Positions 25,609 through 35,234 of a stretch of 64,000 nt of DNA are shown here, in pieces. Source of the stretch: Ensifer sp. LC163 (GTDB taxonomy: Bacteria > Pseudomonadota > Alphaproteobacteria > Rhizobiales > Rhizobiaceae); assembly GCF_001695855.1 (NCBI RefSeq), contig NZ_MBSS01000013.1:59501-123500 (forward strand), given 5' to 3'. A model generated the notes under the pieces. It worked only from the letters and a program-made list of their open reading frames with translations, made no database searches and was not told where the DNA came from. Position numbers and translations under genes: made by a program. Position 1 is the first letter of the stretch, and every line of letters starts with the position of its first letter.

Positions 25609-26664
25609 ATGCAGGCGGTTTTCGATGGCCATAATGACGTGCTTCTGCGGTTGTGGCAGAACGCGCGCAAGGGAAGTGACCCGGTTCGTGAGTTCGTCGA
25701 CGGTACCGATCAGGGGCATATCGATGCGCCGCGTTCGAAGACCGGCGGTCTGGTCGGTGGCCTGTGTGCGATCTACGTGCCGTCCGGCGATCTGGTTCTG
25801 AAGGCCCCGGACGAGAATGGCCACTACGTCACGCCGCTCTCGGCACCGCTCGAGCATTTGCCGTCGCTTGGTGTCGCCATCGAGATGGCCGATATCGCCG
25901 TTCGTCTCGATCGGGCCGGTGCCTGGAAGCTCTGCCGGTCGACGGCAGAGATCCGCGAAGCCGTCGGGCAGGGCACTTTTGCATCCGTTCTGCACATGGA
26001 GGGCTGCGAAGCCATCGGTGCTGATCTGTCCGCACTTGAAACCTTCTATGCCGCCGGCCTGCGTTCGCTTGGGCCGGTCTGGAGCCGCCACAACGCGTTT
26101 GCGTACGGCGTGCCCTTTGCCTTCCCGATGTCGCCCGACACGGCGCCGGGCCTGACCGACGCCGGCTTCGAGCTGGTCAAGGCCTGCAACCGCCTCGGCA
26201 TTCTCATCGATCTCGCCCATATCACCGAGAAGGGCTTCTGGGACGTCGCCAGGACGAGCGACCAGCCGCTGGTCGTCAGCCATTCGAACGCCCATGCGCT
26301 GACGGCGGTTGCGCGCAACCTCACCGACAAGCAGCTCGATGCCGTCAGCGAGAGCAAGGGCCTCGTTGGCCTGAACTATGCAACGACGATGCTGCGCGCC
26401 GATGCGCAGGAAAATGCCGCGACGCCGCTTTCCGACATGGTCCGCCACATCGACTATATGGTCGAGCGCATGGGGATCGATTGCGTCGGGCTCGGTTCGG
26501 ACTTCGATGGTGCGACGATACCGGAAGACATCGCCGACGCGGCGGGCAGTCAGAAGCTCGTTGCCGCACTTAGGGGCGCTGGATATGGTGACGCCGAACT
26601 GGCAAAGATATGCCGGGAGAACTGGCTGAGAGTTCTGGGGCAGGCTTGGCACGAGGCCGCCTGA
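25609..26664 (+). CDS. Membrane dipeptidase (peptidase M19)
   Basis: Zinc dipeptidase of the renal dipeptidase class, about 351 residues. Metal ligands are visible in order: FDGHNDVLLRLW (His-x-Asp), HMEGCEAIG (bridging Glu), IDLAHITEKG (His), VVSHSNAHAL (His) and GLGSDFDG (Asp). ATG 25609 with GAGGAAA upstream is preferred over ATG 25594. No signal peptide, so cytoplasmic. It directly precedes a dipeptide ABC importer and would hydrolyse the imported dipeptides, possibly including D-amino-acid-containing ones. Confidence 0.88.
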   Translation: MQAVFDGHNDVLLRLWQNARKGSDPVREFVDGTDQGHIDAPRSKTGGLVGGLCAIYVPSGDLVLKAPDENGHYVTPLSAPLEHLPSLGVAIEMADIAVRLDRAGAWKLCRSTAEIREAVGQGTFASVLHMEGCEAIGADLSALETFYAAGLRSLGPVWSRHNAFAYGVPFAFPMSPDTAPGLTDAGFELVKACNRLGILIDLAHITEKGFWDVARTSDQPLVVSHSNAHALTAVARNLTDKQLDAVSESKGLVGLNYATTMLRADAQENAATPLSDMVRHIDYMVERMGIDCVGLGSDFDGATIPEDIADAAGSQKLVAALRGAGYGDAELAKICRENWLRVLGQAWHEAA

Positions 26665-26712
26665 TCCATGAAGAAGAGCCCCAAAAGGGCACAAACGAGG
26701 GAACTGCAAAAA

Positions 26713-28353
26713 ATGATGCACAAGCTCAATGGACGTCTTCGTCTTCTGACCGCTTCGGCAGCGCTGGCCATGGTGATGGCAGCGACCGCACCGGCCTTTG
26801 CCGAAACGCCGAAGGACACGCTGGTCGAAGCCTTTGCAATCGACGACGTCATCACCATGGATCCGGGCGAAGCCTTCGAGCTGACCGCTGCCGAAATCAC
26901 CGGCAACACCTACAGCATGCTGGTGCGCCTCGACATCAACGACACCACCAAGATTGTCGGTGACCTGGCAGACAGCTGGACGGTTTCCGACGATGGCCTG
27001 ACCTACACGTTCAAGCTGAAGTCTGGCCTGAAGTTTGCCTCCGGCAACCCGGTCACCGCCGAGGATGTCGCCTGGTCGTTTGAACGCGCCGTCAAGCTCG
27101 ACAAGAGCCCCGCCTTCATCCTCACACAGTTCGGCCTCAACGGCGATAACGTGACGGAAAAGGCCAAGGCCGCTGATGAAACGACCTTCGTCTTCACGGT
27201 CGATCAGCCCTACGCGCCGAGCTTCGTGCTCAACTGCCTGACGGCGACCGTTGCTGCCGTGCTCGACAAGAAGCTGGTGCTCGACAACGTCAAGCCGGTC
27301 ACGCCGACGGACGACTACAAGTACGACAACGACTTCGGCAATGAGTGGTTGAAGACCGGCTATGCCGGTTCGGGTCCGTTCAAGCTGCGCGAATGGCGCG
27401 CCAACGAAGTCATCGTTCTCGAGCGCAACGACAACTACTATGGCGAACAGGCAAAGCTCGCCCGCGTCATCTATCGTCACATGAAGGAAAGCTCGGGCCA
27501 GCGCCTGGCGCTCGAAGCCGGCGACATCGACGTCGCGCGCAACCTGGAGCCGGGCGACCTGGACGCCGTTTCGAAGAATGCGGATCTCGGCACGACGAAT
27601 GCTCCGAAGGGCACGGTCTATTACATCAGCCTCAACCAGAAGAACGCCAATCTCGCCAAGCCCGAGGTGCGCGAAGCCTTCAAGTATCTGGTCGACTACG
27701 ATGCGATCGGCTCGACGATCATCAAGGGTATCGGCGAGATCCACCAGAGCTTCCTGCCGAAGGGCGTTTTGGGTGCCCTCGACGAGAACCCCTACAAGTT
27801 CGACGTCGCCAAGGCGAAGGAATTGCTGGCCAAGGCCGGCCTGACCGACGGCTTCACCGTCACCATGGACGTGCGCAACGGCCAACCGGTCACCGGCCTT
27901 GCCGAATCCTTCCAGCAGACGCTCGGCCAGGCCGGCGTGAAGCTGGAGATCATCCCCGGCGACGGCAAGCAGACGCTGACGAAGTATCGTGCCCGTAACC
28001 ACGACATGTATATCGGTCAGTGGGGTATGGACTATTTCGACCCGAACTCGAACGCCGAAACCTTCACCAGCAACCCTGACAACTCCGACGAAGGCAAGAA
28101 CAAGACGCTTGCCTGGCGCAATGCCTGGGACGTTCCGGAGCTGACGAAGAAGACCAAGGATGCCCTGCTCGAGCGCGACAGCGCCAAGCGTGCGGAAACC
28201 TACAAGGAACTGCAGAAGACGGTTCTCGGCGAAAGCCCGTTCGTGATCATCTTCCAGCAGACCGAAGTCGCCGGCTACCGCGGCAACGTCAAGGGCCTGA
28301 AGCTCGGCCCGAGCTTCGACACCAACTTCGTTGCTGGCATCTCGAAGGAATAA
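26713..28353 (+). CDS. dppA: Dipeptide ABC transporter substrate-binding protein
   Basis: Family 5 extracellular solute-binding protein, 546 residues, with a signal peptide (RLLTASAALAMVMAATAPAFA, core LTASAALAMVMAATAPA) cut near FAE. The mature part carries DSWTVSDDGLTYTFKLKSGLKF and FEPGxxR-like landmarks such as NPVTAEDVAWSFERAV. MM start at 26713 follows GAGGGA; an ATG at 26668 overlaps the dipeptidase end. Delivers dipeptides or similar peptides to DppBC. Confidence 0.88.
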   Translation: MMHKLNGRLRLLTASAALAMVMAATAPAFAETPKDTLVEAFAIDDVITMDPGEAFELTAAEITGNTYSMLVRLDINDTTKIVGDLADSWTVSDDGLTYTFKLKSGLKFASGNPVTAEDVAWSFERAVKLDKSPAFILTQFGLNGDNVTEKAKAADETTFVFTVDQPYAPSFVLNCLTATVAAVLDKKLVLDNVKPVTPTDDYKYDNDFGNEWLKTGYAGSGPFKLREWRANEVIVLERNDNYYGEQAKLARVIYRHMKESSGQRLALEAGDIDVARNLEPGDLDAVSKNADLGTTNAPKGTVYYISLNQKNANLAKPEVREAFKYLVDYDAIGSTIIKGIGEIHQSFLPKGVLGALDENPYKFDVAKAKELLAKAGLTDGFTVTMDVRNGQPVTGLAESFQQTLGQAGVKLEIIPGDGKQTLTKYRARNHDMYIGQWGMDYFDPNSNAETFTSNPDNSDEGKNKTLAWRNAWDVPELTKKTKDALLERDSAKRAETYKELQKTVLGESPFVIIFQQTEVAGYRGNVKGLKLGPSFDTNFVAGISKE

Positions 28354-28371
28354 CCCGAAAGGATAGTTCCC

Positions 28372-29439
28372 TTGAGCATGAGCGGAACAGAACGGATGGG
28401 CGGGCGCCGACGCGCCCGTCCGGCGAAGATCATGGGCGCCGTATTGCGCTTCCTCGTGATCGTCGTCACCACCTATCTCGGCCTTCTGGCCGTCACCTTC
28501 TTCATCGGCCGGGTGATCCCGATCGACCCGGTGCTCGCCGTCCTCGGCGACCGGGCGCCGTCGCATGTCGTCGAAAGGACGCGCGAGGCGATGGGGCTGA
28601 ACCTGCCCCTCTATCAACAATTCTTCATCTATGTCCGCCAGGCGCTGACCGGCGACTTCGGGATTTCGGTCCTGACGACCAATCCCGTGATGACCGATAT
28701 CCGCCGCGTCTTCCCGGCGACCATGGAGCTTGCGACGCTCGGCACCCTGATCGGCGCCGTCTTCGGCGTGCCGCTCGGCGTACTCGCGGCCGTCAAGCGC
28801 GGCAGCATCGCCGACCAGATCGTGCGCGTCATCGGCCTTGTCGGCTATTCCGTGCCGATCTTCTGGCTGGCGCTCCTGTCGCTGCTGGTTTTCTACGCCC
28901 GGCTGAAGTGGGTCGCCTATCCCGGCCGCATCGACATCGTCTTCGAATATACGTTTACGCCGATCACTGGCTTCTACCTGTTTGATGCCCTCTGGCAGTG
29001 GCAGTGGGACGTGCTCTGGGACGTCTTCCGCCACATCATCCTGCCGGCGTCGCTGCTCGGCTATTTCTCGCTCGCCTATATCAGCCGCATGACGCGCAGC
29101 TTCATGCTCAACGAGCTGCAGCAGGAATATATCGTTGCCGCCCGCGCCAAGGGGCTTTCGGAAACTCGCATCATCTGGGGCCATGCGCTGCGCAATGCCG
29201 CCGTGCCGCTCGTCACCGTGATCGCGCTTTCCTATGCCGGTCTGCTCGAAGGTTCGGTCCTGACCGAAACCGTCTTCGCCTGGCCGGGCCTTGGCCTCTA
29301 CATCACCAACTCGCTGCAGAATGCCGACATGAATGCCGTTCTCGGTGGCACCATCGTCATCGGTTCGGTGTTCATCGGCATCAATCTCCTGTCCGACCTT
29401 CTCTATCGGACGCTTGACCCGAGGACGCGCCAGCGATGA
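28372..29439 (+). CDS. dppB: Dipeptide ABC transporter permease DppB
   Basis: BPD-type permease of about 355 residues with six membrane helices and the loop EYIVAARAKGLSETRII, which docks to the ATPases. The gene overlaps dppC by four bases. TTG 28372 has AAAGGA eight bases upstream and is preferred; ATG 28378 is possible but more distant. Some nucleotide-level length is taken up by an insert between helices 3 and 4 (TFTPITGFYLFDALWQWQW). Confidence 0.85.
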   Translation: MSMSGTERMGGRRRARPAKIMGAVLRFLVIVVTTYLGLLAVTFFIGRVIPIDPVLAVLGDRAPSHVVERTREAMGLNLPLYQQFFIYVRQALTGDFGISVLTTNPVMTDIRRVFPATMELATLGTLIGAVFGVPLGVLAAVKRGSIADQIVRVIGLVGYSVPIFWLALLSLLVFYARLKWVAYPGRIDIVFEYTFTPITGFYLFDALWQWQWDVLWDVFRHIILPASLLGYFSLAYISRMTRSFMLNELQQEYIVAARAKGLSETRIIWGHALRNAAVPLVTVIALSYAGLLEGSVLTETVFAWPGLGLYITNSLQNADMNAVLGGTIVIGSVFIGINLLSDLLYRTLDPRTRQR

Positions 29440-30368
29440 GCACCGTCACTGAAACACGCCCAATGACACGCCGGGAATGGCTGCTGTCCGACCGGCCGCA
29501 GTCGCGCACGCAGGCGCGTCTCGGCCGCGCCTACATGACCTGGCGGCGCTTTTCCGGCAACAAGCTGGCCGTGCTCGGCCTGTTGATCCTCCTGGCGCTG
29601 GTGTTCGTGGCGGCCTTTGCCGGCGTGCTCGCGCCACATTCGCCCTATATCGGCGATCTTGCCAATGCCCGCCTGCTGCCGCCCGGCAGCGAGGGCCATC
29701 TGCTCGGCACCGACGATCTCGGGCGAGACATTCTCTCCCGGCTGATCCACGGCTCGCGGCTGACGCTTGCGGTGGTGTTGCTGGTTGCGATCATCGCCGC
29801 GCCCGTCGGCCTTATCGTCGGCGCGGTCGCTGGCTATGCCGGCGGATGGGTCGACGCGGTGCTGATGCGGATCACCGACATCTTCCTCGCCTTTCCGAAG
29901 CTGGTTCTGGCGCTTGCATTCGTCGCAGCGCTCGGCCCGGGCATCGAGAATGCCGTCATCGCCATCGCCATTACCTCCTGGCCGCCCTATGCGCGCATTG
30001 CCAGGGCGGAAACGCTGACGGTGCGCAATTCCGACTACATCGCCGCCGTGCAATTGATGGGCGCTTCGCCGGCGCGCATCGTCTTCCGGCATGTGATGCC
30101 GATGTGCATGTCGTCGTTGATCGTGCGCGTCACGCTCGACATGGCGGGCATCATCCTGACGGCCGCCGGTCTCGGCTTCCTCGGCCTTGGCGCACAGCCG
30201 CCTCTGCCGGAATGGGGTGCGATGATCGCCTCCGGTCGCCGCTTCATCCTCGATCAGTGGTGGGTTGCGACCATGCCCGGCGTCGCGATCCTGATCGTCA
30301 GCCTCGGCTTCAACCTGCTTGGTGACGGCCTGCGCGACGCGCTCGACCCGCGGGAGAGCGGACAATGA
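29436..30368 (+). CDS. dppC: Dipeptide ABC transporter permease DppC
   Basis: 310-residue partner permease with the N-terminal OppC extension (RRFSGNKLAVLGLLILLALV), GTDDLGRDILSRLIHGSR and a docking loop SDYIAAVQLMGASPARI. Starts inside the dppB stop codon and overlaps dppD, indicating tight coupling in one operon. Confidence 0.88.
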   Translation: MSTVTETRPMTRREWLLSDRPQSRTQARLGRAYMTWRRFSGNKLAVLGLLILLALVFVAAFAGVLAPHSPYIGDLANARLLPPGSEGHLLGTDDLGRDILSRLIHGSRLTLAVVLLVAIIAAPVGLIVGAVAGYAGGWVDAVLMRITDIFLAFPKLVLALAFVAALGPGIENAVIAIAITSWPPYARIARAETLTVRNSDYIAAVQLMGASPARIVFRHVMPMCMSSLIVRVTLDMAGIILTAAGLGFLGLGAQPPLPEWGAMIASGRRFILDQWWVATMPGVAILIVSLGFNLLGDGLRDALDPRESGQ

Positions 30369-31198
30369 AGCCGCTTTTGACCGTTGACGACCTCAAGGTT
30401 TCGTTTCCGACCCGCACCGGGCTGATCGAAGCCGTTCGCGGGGTCTCCTTCACGCTCGGCCGCGAGCGCCTGGGCATTGTCGGCGAGAGTGGTTCCGGCA
30501 AGTCGCAAACCGGGCGGGCTATCATGGGACTGACGCCGGCGCATGCGCAGGTAACAGCCAAGACGCTTTCCTTCGAAGGCATCGACCTGCTTTCTGCTTC
30601 GCCGAGAGTGCGGCGGGACCTGAGGGGAAAGCGGATCGCGATGATCCTGCAGGACCCGAAATACTCGCTGAACCCCGTCATGAGCATCGGGCGGCAGATC
30701 GTCGAAACGCTCAAGCGGCATGAGAGCGTCAGTCGCTCAGAAGCGCGCGAGCGGGCGCTCGACATGCTGGCGGCGGTACAGATCCGCGACCCCAAGCGCG
30801 TCTACGATCTCTATCCGCACGAAGTTTCAGGCGGAATGGGGCAGCGCGCGATGATCGCGATGATGCTGGTGGCGGGCCCGGAGCTTCTGATCGCCGACGA
30901 ACCGACGTCGGCGCTCGATGTGACGGTTCAACTCGAGGTGCTGTCGATCCTCGACAAGCTGGTCGCAGACCGCGGCATGGGTCTGATCTTCGTTTCGCAC
31001 GACCTGCGGCTGGTGTCGTCGTTCTGCGACCGCGTTATCGTCATGTATGCCGGCAAGATCGTCGAAGAGCTTGCCGCTTCAGACCTTGCCAATGCCCGCC
31101 ATCCCTATACCCAGGGCCTGTTGAACTGCATGCCGGCGATCGGTTCCGATCGCCATCCCCTGCCGGTTCTTGATCGCAAACCGGAGTGGGCACTATGA
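30365..31198 (+). CDS. dppD: Dipeptide ABC transporter ATP-binding protein DppD
   Basis: 277-residue ATPase with Walker A GESGSGKSQT, signature VSGGMGQRAMIAM and Walker B LLIADEPTSALDV. Lacks the long C-terminal extension with four cysteines that some OppD proteins carry. Overlaps both neighbours by four bases. Confidence 0.87.
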   Translation: MKPLLTVDDLKVSFPTRTGLIEAVRGVSFTLGRERLGIVGESGSGKSQTGRAIMGLTPAHAQVTAKTLSFEGIDLLSASPRVRRDLRGKRIAMILQDPKYSLNPVMSIGRQIVETLKRHESVSRSEARERALDMLAAVQIRDPKRVYDLYPHEVSGGMGQRAMIAMMLVAGPELLIADEPTSALDVTVQLEVLSILDKLVADRGMGLIFVSHDLRLVSSFCDRVIVMYAGKIVEELAASDLANARHPYTQGLLNCMPAIGSDRHPLPVLDRKPEWAL

Positions 31199-31959
31199 CG
31201 ACCGCCACCGTAACCGTCGAAAATCTTGTCGTCACCTATGACGAGTTCAAGGCGCTGGACGATGTCAGCATCGATGTCGCACCCGGCGAATCCTTCGGGC
31301 TCGTCGGCGAGTCCGGCTCTGGCAAGTCGACCTTGCTTCGGGCGGTCGCCGGTCTTGCGCCGGTGACATCGGGCAAGATCCGTGTGCATGACCGGGTTCT
31401 GACCGGCAATCGTCGCGACAAGGCATTTTATCGCGATGTGCAGATGGTGTTCCAGGACCCCTATGGTTCGCTGCATCCGCGCCAGACGATCGACCGGCAG
31501 TTGCTCGAACCTCTCGCGATTCACGGCGTTGCCGATGGCGAGCGGCGCATTCTCAAGGCGCTCGATGAGGTCGGCCTCGGCTCGGGTTTTCGCTTCCGCT
31601 ACCCGCACCAGCTATCCGGCGGCCAGCGCCAGCGCATCGCGATTGCCCGGGCACTGATCCTCGAGCCGTCGATCCTGCTTCTCGACGAGCCGACTTCGGC
31701 GCTCGATGCGTCGGTGCAGGCGGAGGTCCTGAACCTGCTCGAACAGGTCCGGCGCGACCGCAAGCTCACCTTCATCATGGTCAGCCACGACCTCGGCGTC
31801 GTCACCCATATGTGTGATCGCCTGGCGGTGATGCAGAACGGGCGGGTGGTCGAGCGGCTGTCCTCGGCGGATCTCGTGGCGGGGCGGATCGGCGAAGAGT
31901 ACACGCGCAATCTTATGATTGCGAGCAAGGGCTTCCAGCGCAAGGGTGCTGCCGCCTGA
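31195..31959 (+). CDS. dppF: Dipeptide ABC transporter ATP-binding protein DppF
   Basis: 254-residue second ATPase of the peptide importer: Walker A GESGSGKSTLL, MVFQDPYGSLHPRQT, signature [15 protein letters not shown], Walker B ILLLDEPTSALDA, switch MVSHDLGVV. ATG 31195 overlaps the dppD stop (ATGA). Shorter than typical 320-residue DppF because it lacks the C-terminal oligopeptide domain. Last gene of the operon; 193 bases of gene-free DNA follow. Confidence 0.87.
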   Translation: MTTATVTVENLVVTYDEFKALDDVSIDVAPGESFGLVGESGSGKSTLLRAVAGLAPVTSGKIRVHDRVLTGNRRDKAFYRDVQMVFQDPYGSLHPRQTIDRQLLEPLAIHGVADGERRILKALDEVGLGSGFRFRYPHQLSGGQRQRIAIARALILEPSILLLDEPTSALDASVQAEVLNLLEQVRRDRKLTFIMVSHDLGVVTHMCDRLAVMQNGRVVERLSSADLVAGRIGEEYTRNLMIASKGFQRKGAAA

Positions 31960-32152
31960 CGTTGAGGATCCGGTCGTCGAGTTGAAACAGGCTCGACGGC
32001 CGAGAAATCCGCGTTCGTTGCGAGAGGTGCGCGGGCGCCGCCGGTCGCTCAGGCCCGAGGCCAGAGGGTTTGCGGTCTAGATGGAGCCGCCCCCGACCGC
32101 TTCGGTTTGATGCATTTCCGAAAAACCACCCTGCACCGTTTCTGGAACTGCC

Positions 32153-32890
32153 TTAGCTGTTTTCTTCCCAGGTCGAGGTGGAGTTGGTGATCACCTTGCG
32201 GATGTTGCGCTGCTCGCGCCATTCCCGTCCCATGTCGCGGATGACGGGCTTTGCTTCCGGCGAGAAGATGTAGTTGCGGTATCCGGCGACATAGGCTTCC
32301 ATGGCCGGGTTGACGCCCGAATAGAACTGCTTTTCCGGATCGCGCGTAAGGTCCATCAGCCCCGCACAATGACGCGCGAAACTGCCGCGCAGGATCGACG
32401 GCGACGTGGTGAACTTCGGGAAGGTCCGAAACAGCGGGATCTTGATGCCGAGCAGCCGGGCATACTCGTTGCGCTGATGGAAATGGCCCTTGCGGGCGAT
32501 ATCCCAGTTCTGGTCGGCGGTGTGAAACGACACCTGCATGATCGAGGGATCGGCAAAGGGGGCGAGCAGTTCCTCGCCCATGTCTCTGAGCGAAATCCAG
32601 TCGTCTTCCAGATGGAAGACATAATCCGACGTGCTTGCCGACCACACTCTCGCGACCGCAGCACAAAAACCCGGTTGCTCCGGCTCGAAAATCACTGCAT
32701 CGGGGAAACGGCCGCGAACGATCTCGACGCAGGCGGCATGGTCTTCCGGGGAGCCGAAGACCGGATCGAGATTAAGATACGCCGACCCCATAGCCAGATG
32801 GCTCAGCACCTTCCCACGAAAGCTGGCAAGGGTTTGGGCAAGCAATTCGGGGCGTCTGGTGGCGACGATGCAAAGGTCAATCCGGGGCAT
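32153..32890 (-). CDS. GT-A type glycosyltransferase
   Basis: 245 residues, begins MPRIDLCIVATRRPELLAQTL, a nucleotide-sugar binding start, with the metal-binding HLEDDW acting as the DXD-like motif near residue 95. The longer open frame upstream is rejected because AGGAAGAGC lies directly before ATG 32890. The fold looks like family 2 or a related GT-A group; donor and acceptor unknown. First gene of the variable polysaccharide island, facing left towards dppF. Confidence 0.65.
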   Translation of the reverse strand: MPRIDLCIVATRRPELLAQTLASFRGKVLSHLAMGSAYLNLDPVFGSPEDHAACVEIVRGRFPDAVIFEPEQPGFCAAVARVWSASTSDYVFHLEDDWISLRDMGEELLAPFADPSIMQVSFHTADQNWDIARKGHFHQRNEYARLLGIKIPLFRTFPKFTTSPSILRGSFARHCAGLMDLTRDPEKQFYSGVNPAMEAYVAGYRNYIFSPEAKPVIRDMGREWREQRNIRKVITNSTSTWEENS

Positions 32891-33323
32891 TGCTCTTCCT
32901 GCTTGTTGCGGCGGCTTGCTGCCTGCCTTTCGCGCGATAGCTCCCGGCGGCGGAGTTCTCGGGAGGTTCCAAGGCGCTGGTAGGGCGTGCCACAACGGCC
33001 ACAGTATCGCTGCCAATGAAGGTCTTCGCTTAGACCAAGCCACGATTTTGCGCAATTGCGGAGCCCCAGACTTCCATGCGATATCATCGAAGGTTCGGCT
33101 GTGCCGGTGATGCCTTGTAAGGGTCAACTTGCCGTCGCGTACGGCGGGCGCCGTTTCTGAGGACGATCGTGCGGGCCGCGCCCCAACGCTGTGCACTCAA
33201 TCCGTCCTGAAGCGGATAACATGAATCCGGCGATACCCGGGTTGGGACTGCGGTGACGGATTGACAAATTCGCGCCAATTGGCACAGAAACCTTATGAAA
33301 CGTGATGATTAAGTGACCAAGGG
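32891..33323. other. Gene-free stretch at the left edge of the polysaccharide island
   Basis: 433 bases without a convincing gene. Open frames here are Arg/Pro-rich and out of phase with either neighbour. A TTGACA at 33261-33266 with a 17-base gap to ACAGAA may be a weak promoter for the GT25 gene. GC content falls towards its right end, in line with the following genes. Confidence 0.4.
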
Positions 33324-34106
33324 ATGATCGATAAAGTGAAGGATACTGAGCTCGAGATTGTCGTGGTCAATCTGGAACGTTCTGTTGAGCGACGCCAGAA
33401 CATGGTGCGTCTGCTTGAACCACTGGGATTGCCCTACAGCTTTTTCGATGCGGTCGACGGGCGCAAGGAGCGGCATTCGTCTTTTGACCATTTTGACGAG
33501 CGTCTTGCTGAAGTTCGCAGAGGGTTCATTCTCAACGCAGGTGAACTTGGGTGCTTCGCCAGCCACTATCTCCTTTGGGAGCGAAGCGTGCGAGAGAACA
33601 AACCGCTTCTCATCTTTGAAGATGATGTTGTTCTCAACGACAAATTTGTAGAAGCCTATCATTTCGCCGCCCGCAAGATCGAGCGCTATGGACTCTTGCG
33701 TTTTTCCGGGCACAAGCGTCGCCATTGGGCGACGTGCGAGCGCCTGGACCACTCGATGCGCATTGTCCGGTTCGAGCGCGGACCGCACGGGACGTCATGC
33801 TATGCGGTGTCGCCGAAGGCTGCGTCCAAGCTGTTGGCCAAGGCCGCGATCTGGTTCGAGCCCGTCGATTGCCACTTGGACCGGTTCTGGACCCATGGGG
33901 TCGGCTCCTACGGTATTTCGCCGTTGCCTGTCACTCATGCGGCAGAAACGGCCGAGCAATCGGAGATTTGGCAAGGGGGCCAGCGTGAGAAGAAGTCGCG
34001 GCGTTTCCGGCGATTGCGGGCGATTTACCGCGCTCGTGACGATATCGGTCGCTTCCTGAGCAATCTGCCATATGTGGGGCGATGGAAAGAGCCGAACGAG
34101 GCGTGA
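33324..34106 (+). CDS. Glycosyltransferase family 25 (LPS-type)
   Basis: 260 residues with the GT25 opening VVVNLERSVERRQNM and the acidic ENKPLLIFEDDVVLNDKF metal-binding segment, then RFERGPHGTSCYAVSPKAASKLL. Family members add galactose or related sugars to LPS or capsule from UDP-sugars. It acts at the cytoplasmic face, no membrane segment visible. Followed by the GT11 gene after 60 bases. Confidence 0.8.
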   Translation: MIDKVKDTELEIVVVNLERSVERRQNMVRLLEPLGLPYSFFDAVDGRKERHSSFDHFDERLAEVRRGFILNAGELGCFASHYLLWERSVRENKPLLIFEDDVVLNDKFVEAYHFAARKIERYGLLRFSGHKRRHWATCERLDHSMRIVRFERGPHGTSCYAVSPKAASKLLAKAAIWFEPVDCHLDRFWTHGVGSYGISPLPVTHAAETAEQSEIWQGGQREKKSRRFRRLRAIYRARDDIGRFLSNLPYVGRWKEPNEA

Positions 34107-34166
34107 CGGCCCTTGGCGAGACCGGTCAGAACCTGCTGAAGCAACCCAACAATCGAAGGTAAACTC

Positions 34167-35033
34167 TTGATAATTACGCGTATCCTTGGTGGTCTCGGCA
34201 ACCAGATGTTTCAGTATGCGGCTGGCCGGTCGCTCGCGTCTGCAAGCGGACAAACGCTGAAGCTGGATCTGACGGAAATGCAAAGCTACAAGACTTGGGC
34301 TTTTGGGTTGGAGCAGTTTGCGATTCAAGCGGAGAGCGCTCGCGCGGAAGAAGTGCCGGCGAGGCCGGGCAAGGGGCTTTTCAACAAGGTGAAGTCGCGG
34401 CTGCTGCCCACGGCACCGGCCTGCATCGTCGCCAAGGAGCGAGCCAATACTTTCGACGCGACGATCCTCGACTTGCGTGGCCCAGTGCACCTCCAAGGGT
34501 ATTGGCAGACCGAGAAGTACTTTGCTTCGGTGGCAGGTGTCGTTCGTCAGGAGTTCCAGCTCAAGGCGCCGTTCAGCGCCTCGAGGCACGAGGTCTTGCA
34601 GCAGGTGCGCGCTGCCGATGCGCCCATCTCCGTCCATGTTCGCCGCGGTGACTATGTCAGCAATCCCTCGGCCAACGCCGTTCACGGGACCTGCGAACCG
34701 GAGTGGTATGCCGAGGCGATGCGCCAGATGGCTGCGCGTTTGGACAACCCGTCCTTTTTTGTGTTTTCCGATGATCCGGCCTGGGCGCGCGCCAACTTGC
34801 CGTCCTCGGCGTCCATGGTCGTTGTGGAGCCTCAGGCTGATGGCAAGGACGGCGAGGACATGCACCTGATGGCGGCGTGCCGGGCACACATTATCGCCAA
34901 CAGCACATTCAGTTGGTGGGGGGCGTGGCTCAATCCGAGAGCGGACAAGCACGTGATCGCGCCGACACAGTGGTTCCGCTCAAGGGAGCACGACGCAAGC
35001 GATATCCTGCCTTCCACGTGGCAACGCTTGTAA
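34167..35033 (+). CDS. GT11 family (alpha-1,2-fucosyltransferase-like) glycosyltransferase
   Basis: 288 residues. Starts with MIITRILGGLGNQMFQYAAG, the strong GT11 opening, and carries the GDP-sugar binding motif His157-Val-Arg-Arg-Gly-Asp-Tyr163, then FSDDPAWA and NSTFSWWGAWLN. Members transfer L-fucose from GDP-fucose. Because the neighbouring operon makes GDP-L-colitose (3-deoxy-L-fucose), this enzyme may use that donor. TTG start with GAAGGT six bases upstream. Confidence 0.85.
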   Translation: MIITRILGGLGNQMFQYAAGRSLASASGQTLKLDLTEMQSYKTWAFGLEQFAIQAESARAEEVPARPGKGLFNKVKSRLLPTAPACIVAKERANTFDATILDLRGPVHLQGYWQTEKYFASVAGVVRQEFQLKAPFSASRHEVLQQVRAADAPISVHVRRGDYVSNPSANAVHGTCEPEWYAEAMRQMAARLDNPSFFVFSDDPAWARANLPSSASMVVVEPQADGKDGEDMHLMAACRAHIIANSTFSWWGAWLNPRADKHVIAPTQWFRSREHDASDILPSTWQRL

Positions 35034-35234
35034 GTGCCGCAACCCGAGAAGCCGCGGGTGGCGCTGGACAGCGAGCCAGACTGCGGGTGGTATAGAGAAC
35101 TTTCTGTTAAGAGCGGCCGCCGGCGACGATTTTTCCGGAGATAAGCTCTGGAAAATCCTGTTTAGCATACCGAATAAAATCGGCGGGAGCGCACGTTGTT
35201 TTTCCTCGATAGGCAAGAGGCTCTGGATTAGGCT

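Noticed and set aside
25573..29184. Very long antisense open frame (about 1200 codons) opposite the dipeptidase and dpp genes
   Set aside because: Mirror of the GC-rich real genes on the other strand; its protein is rich in Asp/Gly/Arg/His without any family motif, while the plus-strand genes have intact motifs.
33084..33278. Small frame in the left part of the polysaccharide island
   Set aside because: No ribosome site, Arg/Pro-rich, and it overlaps the likely promoter of the GT25 gene.
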